Below, in pieces: positions 1-9,526 of a stretch of 64,000 nucleotides of DNA (within the stretch, counting starts at the first letter, position 1; every line of letters starts with the position of its first letter). The stretch comes from Laspinema sp. D2d (GTDB taxonomy: Bacteria; Cyanobacteriota; Cyanobacteriia; Cyanobacteriales; Laspinemataceae): positions 1-64,000 of the forward strand of contig NZ_JAMXFC010000011.1 of assembly GCF_025370755.1 (NCBI RefSeq), in the 5' to 3' direction. The notes beneath the pieces are model-generated. The model was not told where the DNA came from, made no database searches, and was given only the letters and a program-made list of their open reading frames with translations. The position numbers and the translations under genes are program-made.

Positions 1-115
1 CCTCACCGCGCTTTACTACTTTAACTAACCCACCGGGGTTTGTCAAGCGTTTTTGAGGATTTTTTTTGACTTTTTGGAAAAAAAGTCTGGAAGCCATGCA
101 GGGAAGGAGTTTCAG

Positions 116-1036
116 GTGACAAAAAATTTGGTATTTCCTCATACAGGAAACGATAAGGGGGCGATCGCAGTAAATTCTCAAGCTGCGTTGCCCCCTTGGA
201 TTGTCTTGGACCCTCTATTCCAGGGATGGTTATTAGAGGATATTGGTCGGGGCGATCGCACTACGAGCGCTATCTATATAGATGGAGTTCCCCCAGGAAA
301 GGCGGAATGGATTGTCAAAGAACCGGGTGCATTGGCGGGATTACCGTTCGCCCGTCGCGTCTTTAGTCTGTTAGATTTGGCGGTGGAGTTCACTCCCACG
401 ATCGCAGAAGGGGAGTATTGCCAACCCGGACAGGTGGTCGCTCAAATCACCGGCCCTGTGAATGCCCTTTTGACAGGAGAACGAGTTGCTCTGAATCTGG
501 TGATGCGTCTGAGCGGTATTGCTACCCTGACTCGGAAATATGTGGAAAAAATTGCCGATTTGCCGGTGCAACTGGTGGATACCCGCAAAACCACCCCGGG
601 ACTGAGACTTTTAGAAAAATATGCCACTCAAGTGGGGGGCGCTAGAAACCACCGCATGGGATTGGATGATGCGGTAATGATTAAGGACAACCATATTGTG
701 GCGGCAGGAGGAATTGGAGCAGCGATCGCCCGAGTCCGTTCTCAAATTCCCTATCCCTTAACCATAGAAGTGGAAACTGAAACCTTACAGGATGTGGAAG
801 AGGCCCTGGAACATGGAGCCGATATTATTATGTTGGACAACATGAGTGTTGAGCAGATGAGGGAAGCGGTCCCCTTGATTCGTCAGCATAACGACCGGAT
901 TTCCATTGAAGCCTCTGGCAACATCACCTTAGAAACCATCCGCTTAGTTGGAGAAACGGGAGTGGACTACATCTCAACCAGTGCCCCGATTACCCGATCG
1001 CCCTGGTTGGACTTGAGTATGAAAATTAGAGGGTAA
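116..1036 (+). CDS. nadC: Nicotinate-nucleotide pyrophosphorylase (carboxylating)
   Basis: Converts quinolinate and PRPP to nicotinate mononucleotide, CO2 and PPi in de novo NAD synthesis; cytosolic. The 306-residue product carries the family signatures: GDRTTSAIY near the N-terminus, DTRKTTPGLR and GGARNHR (basic residues binding quinolinate and phosphate), EVETET, and DIIMLDN with IEASGNI closing the barrel. An upstream TTG at 53 would add 21 residues of low-complexity sequence. The GTG at 116 is preferred because AAGGAG lies about 6 nt before it and the extension is not family-like. Its 3' end is followed by a strong hairpin shared with the convergent phoX. Function is secure; the start is fairly secure. 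Confidence 0.93.
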   Translation: MTKNLVFPHTGNDKGAIAVNSQAALPPWIVLDPLFQGWLLEDIGRGDRTTSAIYIDGVPPGKAEWIVKEPGALAGLPFARRVFSLLDLAVEFTPTIAEGEYCQPGQVVAQITGPVNALLTGERVALNLVMRLSGIATLTRKYVEKIADLPVQLVDTRKTTPGLRLLEKYATQVGGARNHRMGLDDAVMIKDNHIVAAGGIGAAIARVRSQIPYPLTIEVETETLQDVEEALEHGADIIMLDNMSVEQMREAVPLIRQHNDRISIEASGNITLETIRLVGETGVDYISTSAPITRSPWLDLSMKIRG

Positions 1037-1040
1037 ACCA

Positions 1041-1067
1041 AAAACAGGCGCTTCAAGCGCCTGTTTT
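1041..1067. terminator. Bidirectional terminator between nadC and phoX
   Basis: An 11-bp perfect stem, AAAACAGGCGC paired with GCGCCTGTTTT, around a TTCAA loop. It begins 5 bp after the nadC stop and is flanked by A-run and T-run on opposite sides, so it can act for both convergent genes. Confidence 0.85.
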
Positions 1068-1114
1068 CCAATATAGGGGACTGCAATTCGTCCCTCCATA
1101 TACCAACGATCTAT

Positions 1115-3370
1115 CTATATAGAAGTCATCCCTGGAGGAATCGGCTGGGAATCCAGACGACGAATGGCAACAACTGCGGGTATGGGCGGGTCATTCGGTT
1201 GTTTTGTGGGCCAGTTTGAACCGACGGGGACCTGACGAGTTTGGATAAATTCCTCTCCCTCTGTTGTGATCATGGCGAACTGCCGAGTTTCTACTGCGCC
1301 ATTCATCCGGATTCCATTCGCTTCACCGGGATGTTGGACGGCTAAAAATAGAGTACGTTCATCCTGGGTTAAAAATGGGCCGGTTGTTTCACACTCCATT
1401 GGTCCCAATCCGAATAAATAGGCGTTTCCAAGATTGGGTCCCGTTGTAGGAATGAACCAAATCGAATTATTGCCAAAGATGCCGATTTGCTTGGCAAGGC
1501 CGATCGCCTGTCCCGAATCATCCACCCGAGTGGGAACCGCACCGTTGAGTCCGCCGGTACTCATATCCGTTACTATCCAAAGATTACTTCCGGAATCTAC
1601 TAATAAATTATCGGGGTTAGAGAATCCTATTCCCCCCTGTGTGGGTTCGCCCCCTAGAGCCAATTTTTCCCATGTAAAGGAGAGGGAAGCGGGCTCGTTA
1701 CCGTCTTCCTTGAGGCGGAAAATCCACCCAAAGGGATAAGGAGTCTCGCCTTTGGGTCCTGTAAAAATTCGGTTATCGGGACCACCTTCCGGTGCAGACC
1801 CTCCAGCAGTAAAGGCGATATAAAGAGAACCATCGGGAGCAATGATGGTATCTTCAGGACGAGCGGTGCAGGTGACGCCAGCAGCATTCGCCGCATAGTG
1901 AGCATCAATTAAAATGGCTCCTTGTTTTTCTTCGGGATTGCCTATATACAGGTCCCCGAGGGTTTTAAACTGCTGTTTAAAGGACTGGATCTCTTCGTCG
2001 CGATCGCTAATGAAATAACCCCCTTGGCGTTGGTTCCCCTGTCTGGAGGTTGGTAGTTCTCGTTTGGGTAAAGAAATGAGATTCCCTACTAGCTGACTGG
2101 GAAGCTGGGGGTCGATCGCTGTTTCCGGAATCAGAGGAATCCAAGTTCCAGTCCCATCGGAGTTGAATTTCGCTCCATACAGTTGACCGTCGGTCAATAA
2201 TTTGGAGTTAGCTTTATCTGTAGGATTGGTGACAACCCCTTGACTGACAAACTTATAAAGGTGACCCCCCTGGCGATCGCATCCTGAATAAAACGCTAGG
2301 GGTTTTCCCGATGCCACCCGCACGCCTACCGCTTCATGGCGATAGCGGCCCAACCAAGTGTGTTTGGTCCCATAATCGTTGGGGTCGGTGGGGTCAATTT
2401 CTACAATCCATCCATATTTATTCCCTGCTAACCCAAATACATTGCCTTGTCCGTCCAGGTTATTAGCAGCCAAATCAAACGGTAACTCCCCTGGGTCAAA
2501 AGATGTCCCATCGGCATAGACGGGTTCTGGCACCTGGGATTGAAAATTTTCCTCCGCACTCAATACCGTTCCCCAGGGGGTCGTCCCACCGGCACAATTG
2601 CCAAAGGTACCAATGATGCGATCGCCCAATTCATCCCGGTACCCTTGCATCTGCTGTTTTTGAAAAATCTTCACCCCAGGACCTGTTGCTTTTAAATACC
2701 GGCCATTTTTTAACCCAGAAATGCCGGAAATTCGACGATCTGCGGGGGAATTAGTTCTTTCCCATTGGCCTTCCGGGGTGCGTCGTAGAGAAATCACCCC
2801 GAGTCCTTGATCAATTAAGGCTTCTTCGCAAATTTGCTGAATTTGGGCTTTTAGCGGATTGTTATCAGCCAACGCAAAGGCATTAATCAGGGTGGCTGAT
2901 TCTCCCTTGGAAGCCTTAGATATTCCAGTCTTAACCTCTTCTAAGGGTAAGGGTTTTTGAATAACTAAGGGATAGGTCTGCATCCAAATTTCTGGACTTA
3001 CATATTCAAAATTAATAGCGAGATAGCCTTGATCTGGTGCGGTTTCAATGAAAGAAAGATAATCATTGTTGTAGCCAAAACGAGAATCGCCCACAGGGTC
3101 TCCCCATTGGGCGATCGCATCGTAAGTAAACCCTTCAGGAAGAACTAGATCGTCAAGGACTTCATAGCTGCTGTACTCGGCTATTTGTTGAGCAGGTACA
3201 ATCCCATCGGTGGGAACTGGCAGTGGCCCTTTTACGGGTTTAAAATTAAAACCTTGAGATTTAGAGGAGGACTTTAATCCTGGTAAATTGCAAGATTGCA
3301 GGGAACTCAGGGCGAGGGTACCGGCAAATCCGCTGAAGAACAGCAAGAATTCGCGCCGTTTAATATTCAT
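1115..3370 (-). CDS. phoX: PhoX-family alkaline phosphatase (DUF839), Tat-type lipoprotein
   Basis: Calcium-dependent phosphomonoesterase family that releases phosphate from organic esters outside the cytoplasm. The 751-residue product starts with a twin-arginine-like signal (KRREFLLF at 4-11), a hydrophobic stretch and a lipobox LQSC with Cys27, which suggests Tat export and lipid anchoring. The characteristic PhoX block NCAGGTTPWGT (258-268), followed by EENF (273-276), contains the Cys and Glu known as metal ligands in this family. It overlaps the phoU stop by one base (TAATG), so translation is probably coupled, and it lies in the same strand block as sphS/sphR, fitting phosphate-starvation control. 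Family assignment is secure; export route is inferred from the signal. Confidence 0.9.
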   Translation of the reverse strand: MNIKRREFLLFFSGFAGTLALSSLQSCNLPGLKSSSKSQGFNFKPVKGPLPVPTDGIVPAQQIAEYSSYEVLDDLVLPEGFTYDAIAQWGDPVGDSRFGYNNDYLSFIETAPDQGYLAINFEYVSPEIWMQTYPLVIQKPLPLEEVKTGISKASKGESATLINAFALADNNPLKAQIQQICEEALIDQGLGVISLRRTPEGQWERTNSPADRRISGISGLKNGRYLKATGPGVKIFQKQQMQGYRDELGDRIIGTFGNCAGGTTPWGTVLSAEENFQSQVPEPVYADGTSFDPGELPFDLAANNLDGQGNVFGLAGNKYGWIVEIDPTDPNDYGTKHTWLGRYRHEAVGVRVASGKPLAFYSGCDRQGGHLYKFVSQGVVTNPTDKANSKLLTDGQLYGAKFNSDGTGTWIPLIPETAIDPQLPSQLVGNLISLPKRELPTSRQGNQRQGGYFISDRDEEIQSFKQQFKTLGDLYIGNPEEKQGAILIDAHYAANAAGVTCTARPEDTIIAPDGSLYIAFTAGGSAPEGGPDNRIFTGPKGETPYPFGWIFRLKEDGNEPASLSFTWEKLALGGEPTQGGIGFSNPDNLLVDSGSNLWIVTDMSTGGLNGAVPTRVDDSGQAIGLAKQIGIFGNNSIWFIPTTGPNLGNAYLFGLGPMECETTGPFLTQDERTLFLAVQHPGEANGIRMNGAVETRQFAMITTEGEEFIQTRQVPVGSNWPTKQPNDPPIPAVVAIRRLDSQPIPPGMTSI

Positions 3371-4053
3371 TATCGATGACCTGTAACGATATAAGAGACT
3401 CGCTGTCCAATATTGGTAGCATGATCAGCCATCCGTTCGAGGTGGCGAATCAGTAACGCCATTAATAACAGCGGTTCAACCACCCCTTTAATATCACGCT
3501 GATTGGCGAGGATGTGATAAAGGTTATGGTAGGCATCATCTACAATCGAATCCAGTTGTTTCATTCGTTGGCCTACTTCGGCATCGAGATCAGCCAAAGC
3601 CACGAGACTGGTTGCCAGCATTGCTCTGGCTTGGTGGGACATTTCCTCAATTTCCGCCATGCAGGGATGAGGGGGATAAGGAAAGAGTTTAACGGCAATT
3701 TCGGAGATATCCTGAGCATAGTCACCAATGCGCTCTAGGTCTCGCACGAGCTGCATAAAGGCCCCGAGTAACCGGGAATCCATTGCGGCTGGGGCTTGCA
3801 AGGTCATGAGCATGACGCATTCGGATTCGATTTGCCGATAAAAGCGATCAATTTGTTTGTCGAGTAAGGGAATCGCTTCGGCAGCGGACAAATCTCGGGC
3901 AAATAAGGCTTGATGACTTAGACGAAAAGAATTTTCCACTAAGGCACCCATCCGCAAGATATCCCGCTCTAAGCGTTTTACTTTCCGCCTAAAATGAGTC
4001 AATCTAAAATTTTTACTATAGGACGAAGCAAGGAGTTCGGCTTGACTAGCCAT
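3370..4053 (-). CDS. phoU: Phosphate signalling complex protein PhoU
   Basis: PhoU links the state of the phosphate transporter to the PhoR-type histidine kinase and keeps the Pho regulon off when phosphate is plentiful. The 227-residue protein has the expected two three-helix PhoU repeats, each with the E/D-rich metal-binding helix (LVRDLERIGDYAQDI around 103-117; LIRHLERMADHATNI near 201-215). The length is typical. It lies between the histidine kinase gene and phoX on the same strand and its stop overlaps the phoX start. No pstSCAB genes lie in the window, so here PhoU sits with the regulators rather than with the transporter. Confidence 0.93.
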   Translation of the reverse strand: MASQAELLASSYSKNFRLTHFRRKVKRLERDILRMGALVENSFRLSHQALFARDLSAAEAIPLLDKQIDRFYRQIESECVMLMTLQAPAAMDSRLLGAFMQLVRDLERIGDYAQDISEIAVKLFPYPPHPCMAEIEEMSHQARAMLATSLVALADLDAEVGQRMKQLDSIVDDAYHNLYHILANQRDIKGVVEPLLLMALLIRHLERMADHATNIGQRVSYIVTGHR

Positions 4054-4159
4054 TCGTTCTAAACATAACGCTACAACGGGTTAATAATTTGACAAAACGG
4101 GTTTTAAAAACGGTATTAGGGGATACGTTTAAAAGGATGGCAGTGGATGAGATAGAATT

Positions 4160-5509
4160 TTAGGGATGGGGATGGAGAACAGCCCGATCGCCGGGTAGTC
4201 GCAGTTGCAACCAAGCTCCGCCGGTGTCAGGATGGTTGTTGGCTTTAATGGTTCCCCCGTGGGCTATGACGATTTGTTCAGCGATCGCCAAGCCGAGTCC
4301 CGATCCTGGACTGGTAGAATAGGCTTTACCCTGGCTTTGATTGGGGTCAAGGGACTGTCTAGCGCGCGCTGGGTCTCCTCGGTAGAGGCGCTCAAAGATA
4401 TAAGGGATATCCGACGGACTAAAGCCCGATCCTGAATCGATCATATCAATTTGGACGATTTCTCGTTCCCAGGTTAGCTGGCTATGAGGGCTACTACGCT
4501 CACCCAAAATTTCAGTCGCGATTAGGGCTTGAATTTTGCCCTGGGGTGAACTGTACCGAATACTATTATCCAAGATATTCAAAAAGACACGATAGAGTTT
4601 TGACTCATCTGCTTCAATGAATACCTGTTCAGGTCCCGAATACTCAAAATTGATTTGTTTCGGACGGGCTAACGGTTCTAAGGTTTGCCAGACGGACTGA
4701 ATCAAGGCACAGAGATCCACAGATTTGAGGACAAGTTTATCCCCTGGATCAACTTCCAAATGAGTTAGTTCGAGCCAGTCCTGTACGAGTTTAATCAGCC
4801 GATTCGTTTCTCCCGATAACCGCTCAACTCGCTGACTCCAGGGGGGCTCTAACCGGCCTTGTAAGGCTTCAGCCACTAAGCTAATACTGGTGAGGGGGGT
4901 TTTTAGTTCGTGGGCTAAATCGTTCATCCAGCGATCGCGATTTTGCGCCAGGGTGACTAAGGGTTGGCGATTTTCTAAAAATACCCCGACTTGTCCCTCA
5001 CCTAGGGGCCAACTACACCCTCGTAAGGTGAGCGATCGCGTTTTGCCCATTTCTGACCCATTTTGACAAGCCGGATGAAACACCCACTCCCGCACCTGGG
5101 CTTTTTGCTGTTGTCGAGTATTGTCAATAAGCTGATCCAATTCATAGGACCGCACAAACTTCAGTAATAAACGCGGGGAACTCGGTTCCCACTTCTGAAT
5201 CTGGAGGATCTCCTGCGCTTGGGAATTGCACCAGACTAATTGGTTTTCTTCGTCAACTTGGAGATACCCCACGGGAGCAACTTGTAATAATTGCCGTCCT
5301 TCTTCTACCTGGGCTTCTAGCTGTTGTCGCTCTTGTTTCATCCATGCGATCGCTCTACGCAATCGAGACATCATTGGCATATATAAGCCAAAAGAATCGA
5401 TCGGCAACCCCCCCAACCAATGTTGTAACTGCTGGCGCATCCAAAATTGTTGGCACAGCCAAAATCCAATTCCCACAGCTAGGCCCAGGAAAAATGCGAC
5501 TATAGCCAT
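4160..5509 (-). CDS. sphS: Phosphate-sensing histidine kinase (SphS/PhoR type)
   Basis: Membrane-associated sensor kinase predicted to phosphorylate the adjacent SphR regulator under phosphate limitation. Order of parts in 449 residues: an N-terminal hydrophobic helix (about 2-22), a linker, a PAS-like segment (about 70-185), the dimerisation/phosphoacceptor H-box AHELKTPLTS with His200, an N-box (NILDNSIRYS) and the ATP lid with DSGSGFS and GSGLGLAI. This single-helix-plus-PAS build is the one known for cyanobacterial SphS. Its position between sphR and phoU-phoX supports the Pho assignment over another HisKA kinase. The gap to sphR is 214 bp, so it may have its own promoter. Confidence 0.88.
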   Translation of the reverse strand: MAIVAFFLGLAVGIGFWLCQQFWMRQQLQHWLGGLPIDSFGLYMPMMSRLRRAIAWMKQERQQLEAQVEEGRQLLQVAPVGYLQVDEENQLVWCNSQAQEILQIQKWEPSSPRLLLKFVRSYELDQLIDNTRQQQKAQVREWVFHPACQNGSEMGKTRSLTLRGCSWPLGEGQVGVFLENRQPLVTLAQNRDRWMNDLAHELKTPLTSISLVAEALQGRLEPPWSQRVERLSGETNRLIKLVQDWLELTHLEVDPGDKLVLKSVDLCALIQSVWQTLEPLARPKQINFEYSGPEQVFIEADESKLYRVFLNILDNSIRYSSPQGKIQALIATEILGERSSPHSQLTWEREIVQIDMIDSGSGFSPSDIPYIFERLYRGDPARARQSLDPNQSQGKAYSTSPGSGLGLAIAEQIVIAHGGTIKANNHPDTGGAWLQLRLPGDRAVLHPHP

Positions 5510-5723
5510 TTCGCTTCCTCGATATAGATCGCTTTTTGGAAAGTGATTGATCCCACCCAGGGTTTAGCTGTGACCCCACAGCGCCATCAGGTTGAGCTGT
5601 AAGGATTTTCTCACTCTCATGAAGGCGGCGCGATCGCTCTTGGTCTCATGATATAAGCAATTGCGGGATGGTCGCCAGAGGTAAACCGAGGACGCCGTTT
5701 AACCGATGAACCGATCGCCGGTT

Positions 5724-6476
5724 TTAGCCTAACCGATAGCCAAATCCCCGAACCGTAATGATGTACTCCGGTTGGGACGGATCCCGCTCTAATTTTTCTC
5801 GCAACCACCGGATATGAACATCAACGGTTTTGCTATCTCCCACAAAATCCGGACCCCAAACGCGATCGAGCAACTGATCTCGGGACCACACCCGCCGGGG
5901 ATAGCTCATAAACAGCTCAATCAGGCGAAATTCTTTCGGAGATAAGTTCACCTCTTCTGTGGAAACCATCACCCGACATTCCTGGGGATATAACGTAATC
6001 TCTCCAAATCGCAAGACTTGCGGATCTATTGACCCATTCAGGCGTTGACGACGGAACAAAGCTCGACATCGCGCAATAAACTCCCTCATGCTAAAGGGTT
6101 TGGTCAGGTAGTCATCGGCCCCTACTTCTAAACCTAATACGCGATCGGTTTCGCTCCCTTTGGCACTCAAAATCAAAATCGGTACCGGGTTCCCTTGTTG
6201 ACGGAGGAGGCGACACAAATCCAGTCCGTTGACCTGGGGGAGCATAATATCTAAAACAATTAAGTCAAAGGGAAAATCCGTTGAGACAGGTTCGGCTCGA
6301 TACAAACTGTTGAGGGCGCTCTGCCCATCTGCGGCAATGCTGACTTCGTAACCTTCCTCCTCTAAGGCTAAAACCAGCATTTCCCGAATCAGGTCTTCAT
6401 CTTCTACAACTAAGATCCGATGATTTTTGCTGAATTCTGCCCTAGGAAGGGTTTTGGTTGCTTCCACAGAAAACAT
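5724..6476 (-). CDS. sphR: Phosphate response regulator (SphR/PhoB type)
   Basis: OmpR/PhoB-family transcription factor, 250 residues. The receiver domain (about 20-135) has the acidic pocket VVEDED, the phosphoacceptor Asp76 in LIVLDIMLP, and the conserved Lys in TKPFSMRE. A C-terminal winged helix (about 150-250) contains the recognition-helix region TVDVHIRWLREKL and ends in RGFGYRLG. It is the promoter-proximal gene of a minus-strand series that continues with sphS, phoU and phoX, and should activate Pho genes. The ATG is taken as start; a residue or two either way is possible. Confidence 0.9.
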   Translation of the reverse strand: MFSVEATKTLPRAEFSKNHRILVVEDEDLIREMLVLALEEEGYEVSIAADGQSALNSLYRAEPVSTDFPFDLIVLDIMLPQVNGLDLCRLLRQQGNPVPILILSAKGSETDRVLGLEVGADDYLTKPFSMREFIARCRALFRRQRLNGSIDPQVLRFGEITLYPQECRVMVSTEEVNLSPKEFRLIELFMSYPRRVWSRDQLLDRVWGPDFVGDSKTVDVHIRWLREKLERDPSQPEYIITVRGFGYRLG

Positions 6477-6709
6477 GATTAATGAGTGTTGTGATTAATA
6501 TCATTTCCATTGTTACAACAAAACGGCCATGAAATTTGTTTCGGTTAAGGTATCTAATTTTACGGATTGAAGGTTAAGGGAGCGATCGCCATTTTTCCTC
6601 GCGCTATTTAGCCCTAAAAATGGTAAAATATCCAGGCTTGTTAGGAATTCTGGTTTAAATTCCGGGACTTCATTTAACTGGCACTTTGATCACTTTACCC
6701 AGCACCCTC

Positions 6710-7456
6710 ATGTTATTGCACTTAAGTACCTGGCCTGAAGTCGAAGCGTATCTCAAGGATCACAGTGGAATCATTCTACCGATTGGTTCGACGGAACAAC
6801 ATGGCCCTACGGGACTAATTGGTACTGATGCAATTTGTGCTGAGGCGATCGCCCGAGGGGTTGGGGAAGCAACCCAAGCTGTCGTAGGTCCCACCATTAA
6901 TGTGGGAATGGCGTTGCACCATGCTGCTTTTCCGGGTACAATCAGCCTCCGTCCCAGTACCTTAATTCTGGTAATTCAGGACTATCTGACCAGTTTAGCT
7001 CAGGCCGGATTTACCAAATTTTTCTTTATTAATGGTCATGGCGGAAATATTGCCACGCTCAAAGCTGCATTTTCCGAAAGCTATCATACTATCGGGGGTT
7101 TAAACCTCCCCAATAGCGACTCTATCCAGTGCCAAATTGCTAATTGGTTTACTTGCAGTTCGGTTTATAAACTCGCCAAAGTGCTATATGGGAATGAAGA
7201 AGGTTCTCATGCCACTCCCAGCGAAGTTGCGCTTACCCAGTATGTTTATCCTGAATCAATTAAACAAGCTCCTTTATCTAAAGAAGTTGCTTCCGGTTAT
7301 CCGATTTATGGTGCGGTAGATTTTCGCCGCAAATATCCAGATGGCAGAATGGGTTCTAATCCGGCGTTGGCAACGCCTGAACAAGGGAAGCAATTCTATG
7401 ATTTAGCCGTTCAAGAGTTAACTCACGCTTATTTAGACTTTATTAAGGGCGAATAA
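6710..7456 (+). CDS. Creatininase-family amidohydrolase
   Basis: Metal-dependent hydrolase of the creatininase family, which includes creatinine amidohydrolase and enzymes acting on cyclic amides in cofactor or pyrimidine chemistry; the substrate here is unknown. The 248-residue product shows the metal-binding signature GSTEQHGP with GTDA, HHAAFPGTISLRP, and FFINGHGGN. An in-frame TTG at 6686 would add eight residues; the ATG is preferred because the product then starts directly at the family N-terminus (MLLHLSTW). Its stop codon abuts the stop of the convergent WD40 gene with no spacer, so the two transcripts must overlap. Confidence 0.85.
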   Translation: MLLHLSTWPEVEAYLKDHSGIILPIGSTEQHGPTGLIGTDAICAEAIARGVGEATQAVVGPTINVGMALHHAAFPGTISLRPSTLILVIQDYLTSLAQAGFTKFFFINGHGGNIATLKAAFSESYHTIGGLNLPNSDSIQCQIANWFTCSSVYKLAKVLYGNEEGSHATPSEVALTQYVYPESIKQAPLSKEVASGYPIYGAVDFRRKYPDGRMGSNPALATPEQGKQFYDLAVQELTHAYLDFIKGE

Positions 7457-9526
7457 TTAATAAAATGGTCGCCAAATTTTTACGGTTTTATCATGAGATC
7501 CACTGGCAAGAAAATTACCATCCGAACTGAACGCCACGGCATTTACGGAATCAAAATGTCCAGTGAGAGTGCCAATCAATTCGCCAGTTTCCAAATGCCA
7601 AAGTTTGATGGTTTTATCATGAGATCCACTGGCTAATACGGGCGATCGCGGGCTAATAGCGACGCACAGCACTTCGGCGGTATGACCCCGCAAGGTCCGG
7701 GTAGGGGCTGCTCTAGTGCCTCCTTCCGAAGGGCTTCTCTGGATTTGCCAGAGTTTAATGGTTTCATCGCGACTGGCACTTGCTAAAACATGACTGTTGG
7801 GACTTAAAGCAACGGAAGTCACTGGGGAATTCCCAATCAAGGTCCGGACCAATTGTTGAGTTTTTACCTGCCAAATTTTAATGGTTTTGTCGGTACTTCC
7901 ACTTACTAAAAGCTGACCATCAGGACTAAAGGTGACTGAATAAACAAAGCTAGAATGTCCGATGAGAGTGCCTAGTAATTCTCCGGTAGAAACTTGCCAA
8001 AGCTTGATAGTTTGGTCTCCGCTACCCGAGGCTAAAATTTCTCCATTAGGACTAAAGACAACGGAATAAATAGGGACAGAATGACCCGTTAAAATATGTA
8101 GCCGCCGATTGGTGGGTAGATGCCAAAGTCGAACAGTGGAATCCGCACAACCTGTCGCTAAAAACTGGCGATCGGGACTAATTGCGACGGAATAAATAGA
8201 AGCCGAATTATCCGTGATGCTATCGGGTAATCCCGGAGATTGTTCTAAGTTTTTTAATTGCCAAATATTAATGCTTTTATCCCAACTACCACTGACTACC
8301 AAATAAGGCGATCGCCGTTCGGGATCACTATTTTGCTGACCGAATGCGACAGATACCACGGAATCCGAATGACCGATCAGGGTATTGATACATCGCCAGA
8401 TTGGACGCATCACATTCAGGCTTGATTCCCCTCGGGAAACTGGGAGTCCCGTCAGTACCACCGATGCTATGGGTACTCGTTTTCGCTCAGAATTATAACG
8501 GTTTGGAGAAAAATTAGGGGGGTTGGTCAAATCTTCTTTTAATCTTTCTTGTTTAGAGGGAGAGTCCTCAAGTTCTTGACTACTTTCTAACAGTTCTAAA
8601 ACTTTTTCTACTTTAGGATCAATCAGCGAAATCCTTTGATTATTAGGCTTAGATAGATCTTCTATTAAACTGGATAAATCCGAATCTTTATTATCTAATT
8701 TTTTTAAATCTTGATAGAGAGCTTCACTATCAAAATCAACAATTTGAATAAAACTCAAATAATTTTGAGGGTAATTTAATAGCTTTTGGGTTTGATGAAT
8801 AACTTTTTTGATATCTTCAACGGTAGAAATTACATCCCATTGAAACACTGCAAAATTTTCCGTTTCATCCTCTAAGAAATCTACAAGTATTTGATTACTC
8901 TGAAGAGTTTCAGCCAAAATTAAGCTAACACAAGGCAACCATTCGGAGCGAAAACAATTTCTAATGTTTTCCGGTAAGGCATCAATATAAAGTTCAGCCT
9001 CAATCTGGTTTTTGAGGTCCTGAAGTTGCTGACTCCGTGTCCGAATATCCAAACTAGAGATTTCTTCGGCAGTCCCACAAAGCATTGGACTCTGAGTAAT
9101 GTTTTTAAGCCAACATTTGCTTTCATAAGTGCCAAATGCCTCTTGTCGTAAAGCAGTTACCCGCCGCTTTAACCAGGCTTGAATTTGACTATACTCTGAG
9201 CCTTTGATGGGAGTAGGATCAGAAAACAAGTCAGTTGGTTGAAACTTGGCAGGGTGGAGGGCTACAATAATTCCCTTAATCAGCGCTTCGATAAATACTA
9301 GCCGCACCCGAGAATTTTGGGGAGAGAAGGTAGCATTTCGCCAAATGATAAATAAATGACTTAATTGAGCAAGGGAAAGCTGGCCTAAAATCCCAGAGTT
9401 TAAAGCACCAGTAATTTTACCTCCAAATAAGGAGGTTCCCCAGATTAAGGCGCTTAGTTCGTCTAGCACGGATTTGTTGCTATTACTCAAGGTGTTGCCA
9501 TCCAAGTCATTCACGGTTTCGTTCAA
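7457..9526 (-). CDS. WD40 beta-propeller protein with uncharacterised N-terminal region
   Basis: A 689-residue protein. Residues about 375-689 form seven WD40 repeats, each with a GH dipeptide, an SPDG/SPNG turn and an IKLW/IKIW end, enough for one complete propeller, so a protein-interaction scaffold is likely. The N-terminal ~360 residues are not a domain I recognise: helical, rich in acidic residues and Leu, with no kinase, NACHT or caspase motifs. The predicted start is TTG at 9526; a GTG four codons later is an alternative and neither has a good ribosome site. No signal peptide is seen, so it is probably cytoplasmic. The function is unknown. Confidence 0.8.
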   Translation of the reverse strand: MNETVNDLDGNTLSNSNKSVLDELSALIWGTSLFGGKITGALNSGILGQLSLAQLSHLFIIWRNATFSPQNSRVRLVFIEALIKGIIVALHPAKFQPTDLFSDPTPIKGSEYSQIQAWLKRRVTALRQEAFGTYESKCWLKNITQSPMLCGTAEEISSLDIRTRSQQLQDLKNQIEAELYIDALPENIRNCFRSEWLPCVSLILAETLQSNQILVDFLEDETENFAVFQWDVISTVEDIKKVIHQTQKLLNYPQNYLSFIQIVDFDSEALYQDLKKLDNKDSDLSSLIEDLSKPNNQRISLIDPKVEKVLELLESSQELEDSPSKQERLKEDLTNPPNFSPNRYNSERKRVPIASVVLTGLPVSRGESSLNVMRPIWRCINTLIGHSDSVVSVAFGQQNSDPERRSPYLVVSGSWDKSINIWQLKNLEQSPGLPDSITDNSASIYSVAISPDRQFLATGCADSTVRLWHLPTNRRLHILTGHSVPIYSVVFSPNGEILASGSGDQTIKLWQVSTGELLGTLIGHSSFVYSVTFSPDGQLLVSGSTDKTIKIWQVKTQQLVRTLIGNSPVTSVALSPNSHVLASASRDETIKLWQIQRSPSEGGTRAAPTRTLRGHTAEVLCVAISPRSPVLASGSHDKTIKLWHLETGELIGTLTGHFDSVNAVAFSSDGNFLASGSHDKTVKIWRPFY

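Noticed and set aside
5617-5808. 63-codon minus ORF overlapping the end of sphR
   Set aside because: Overlaps sphR in another frame and has no protein-like features.
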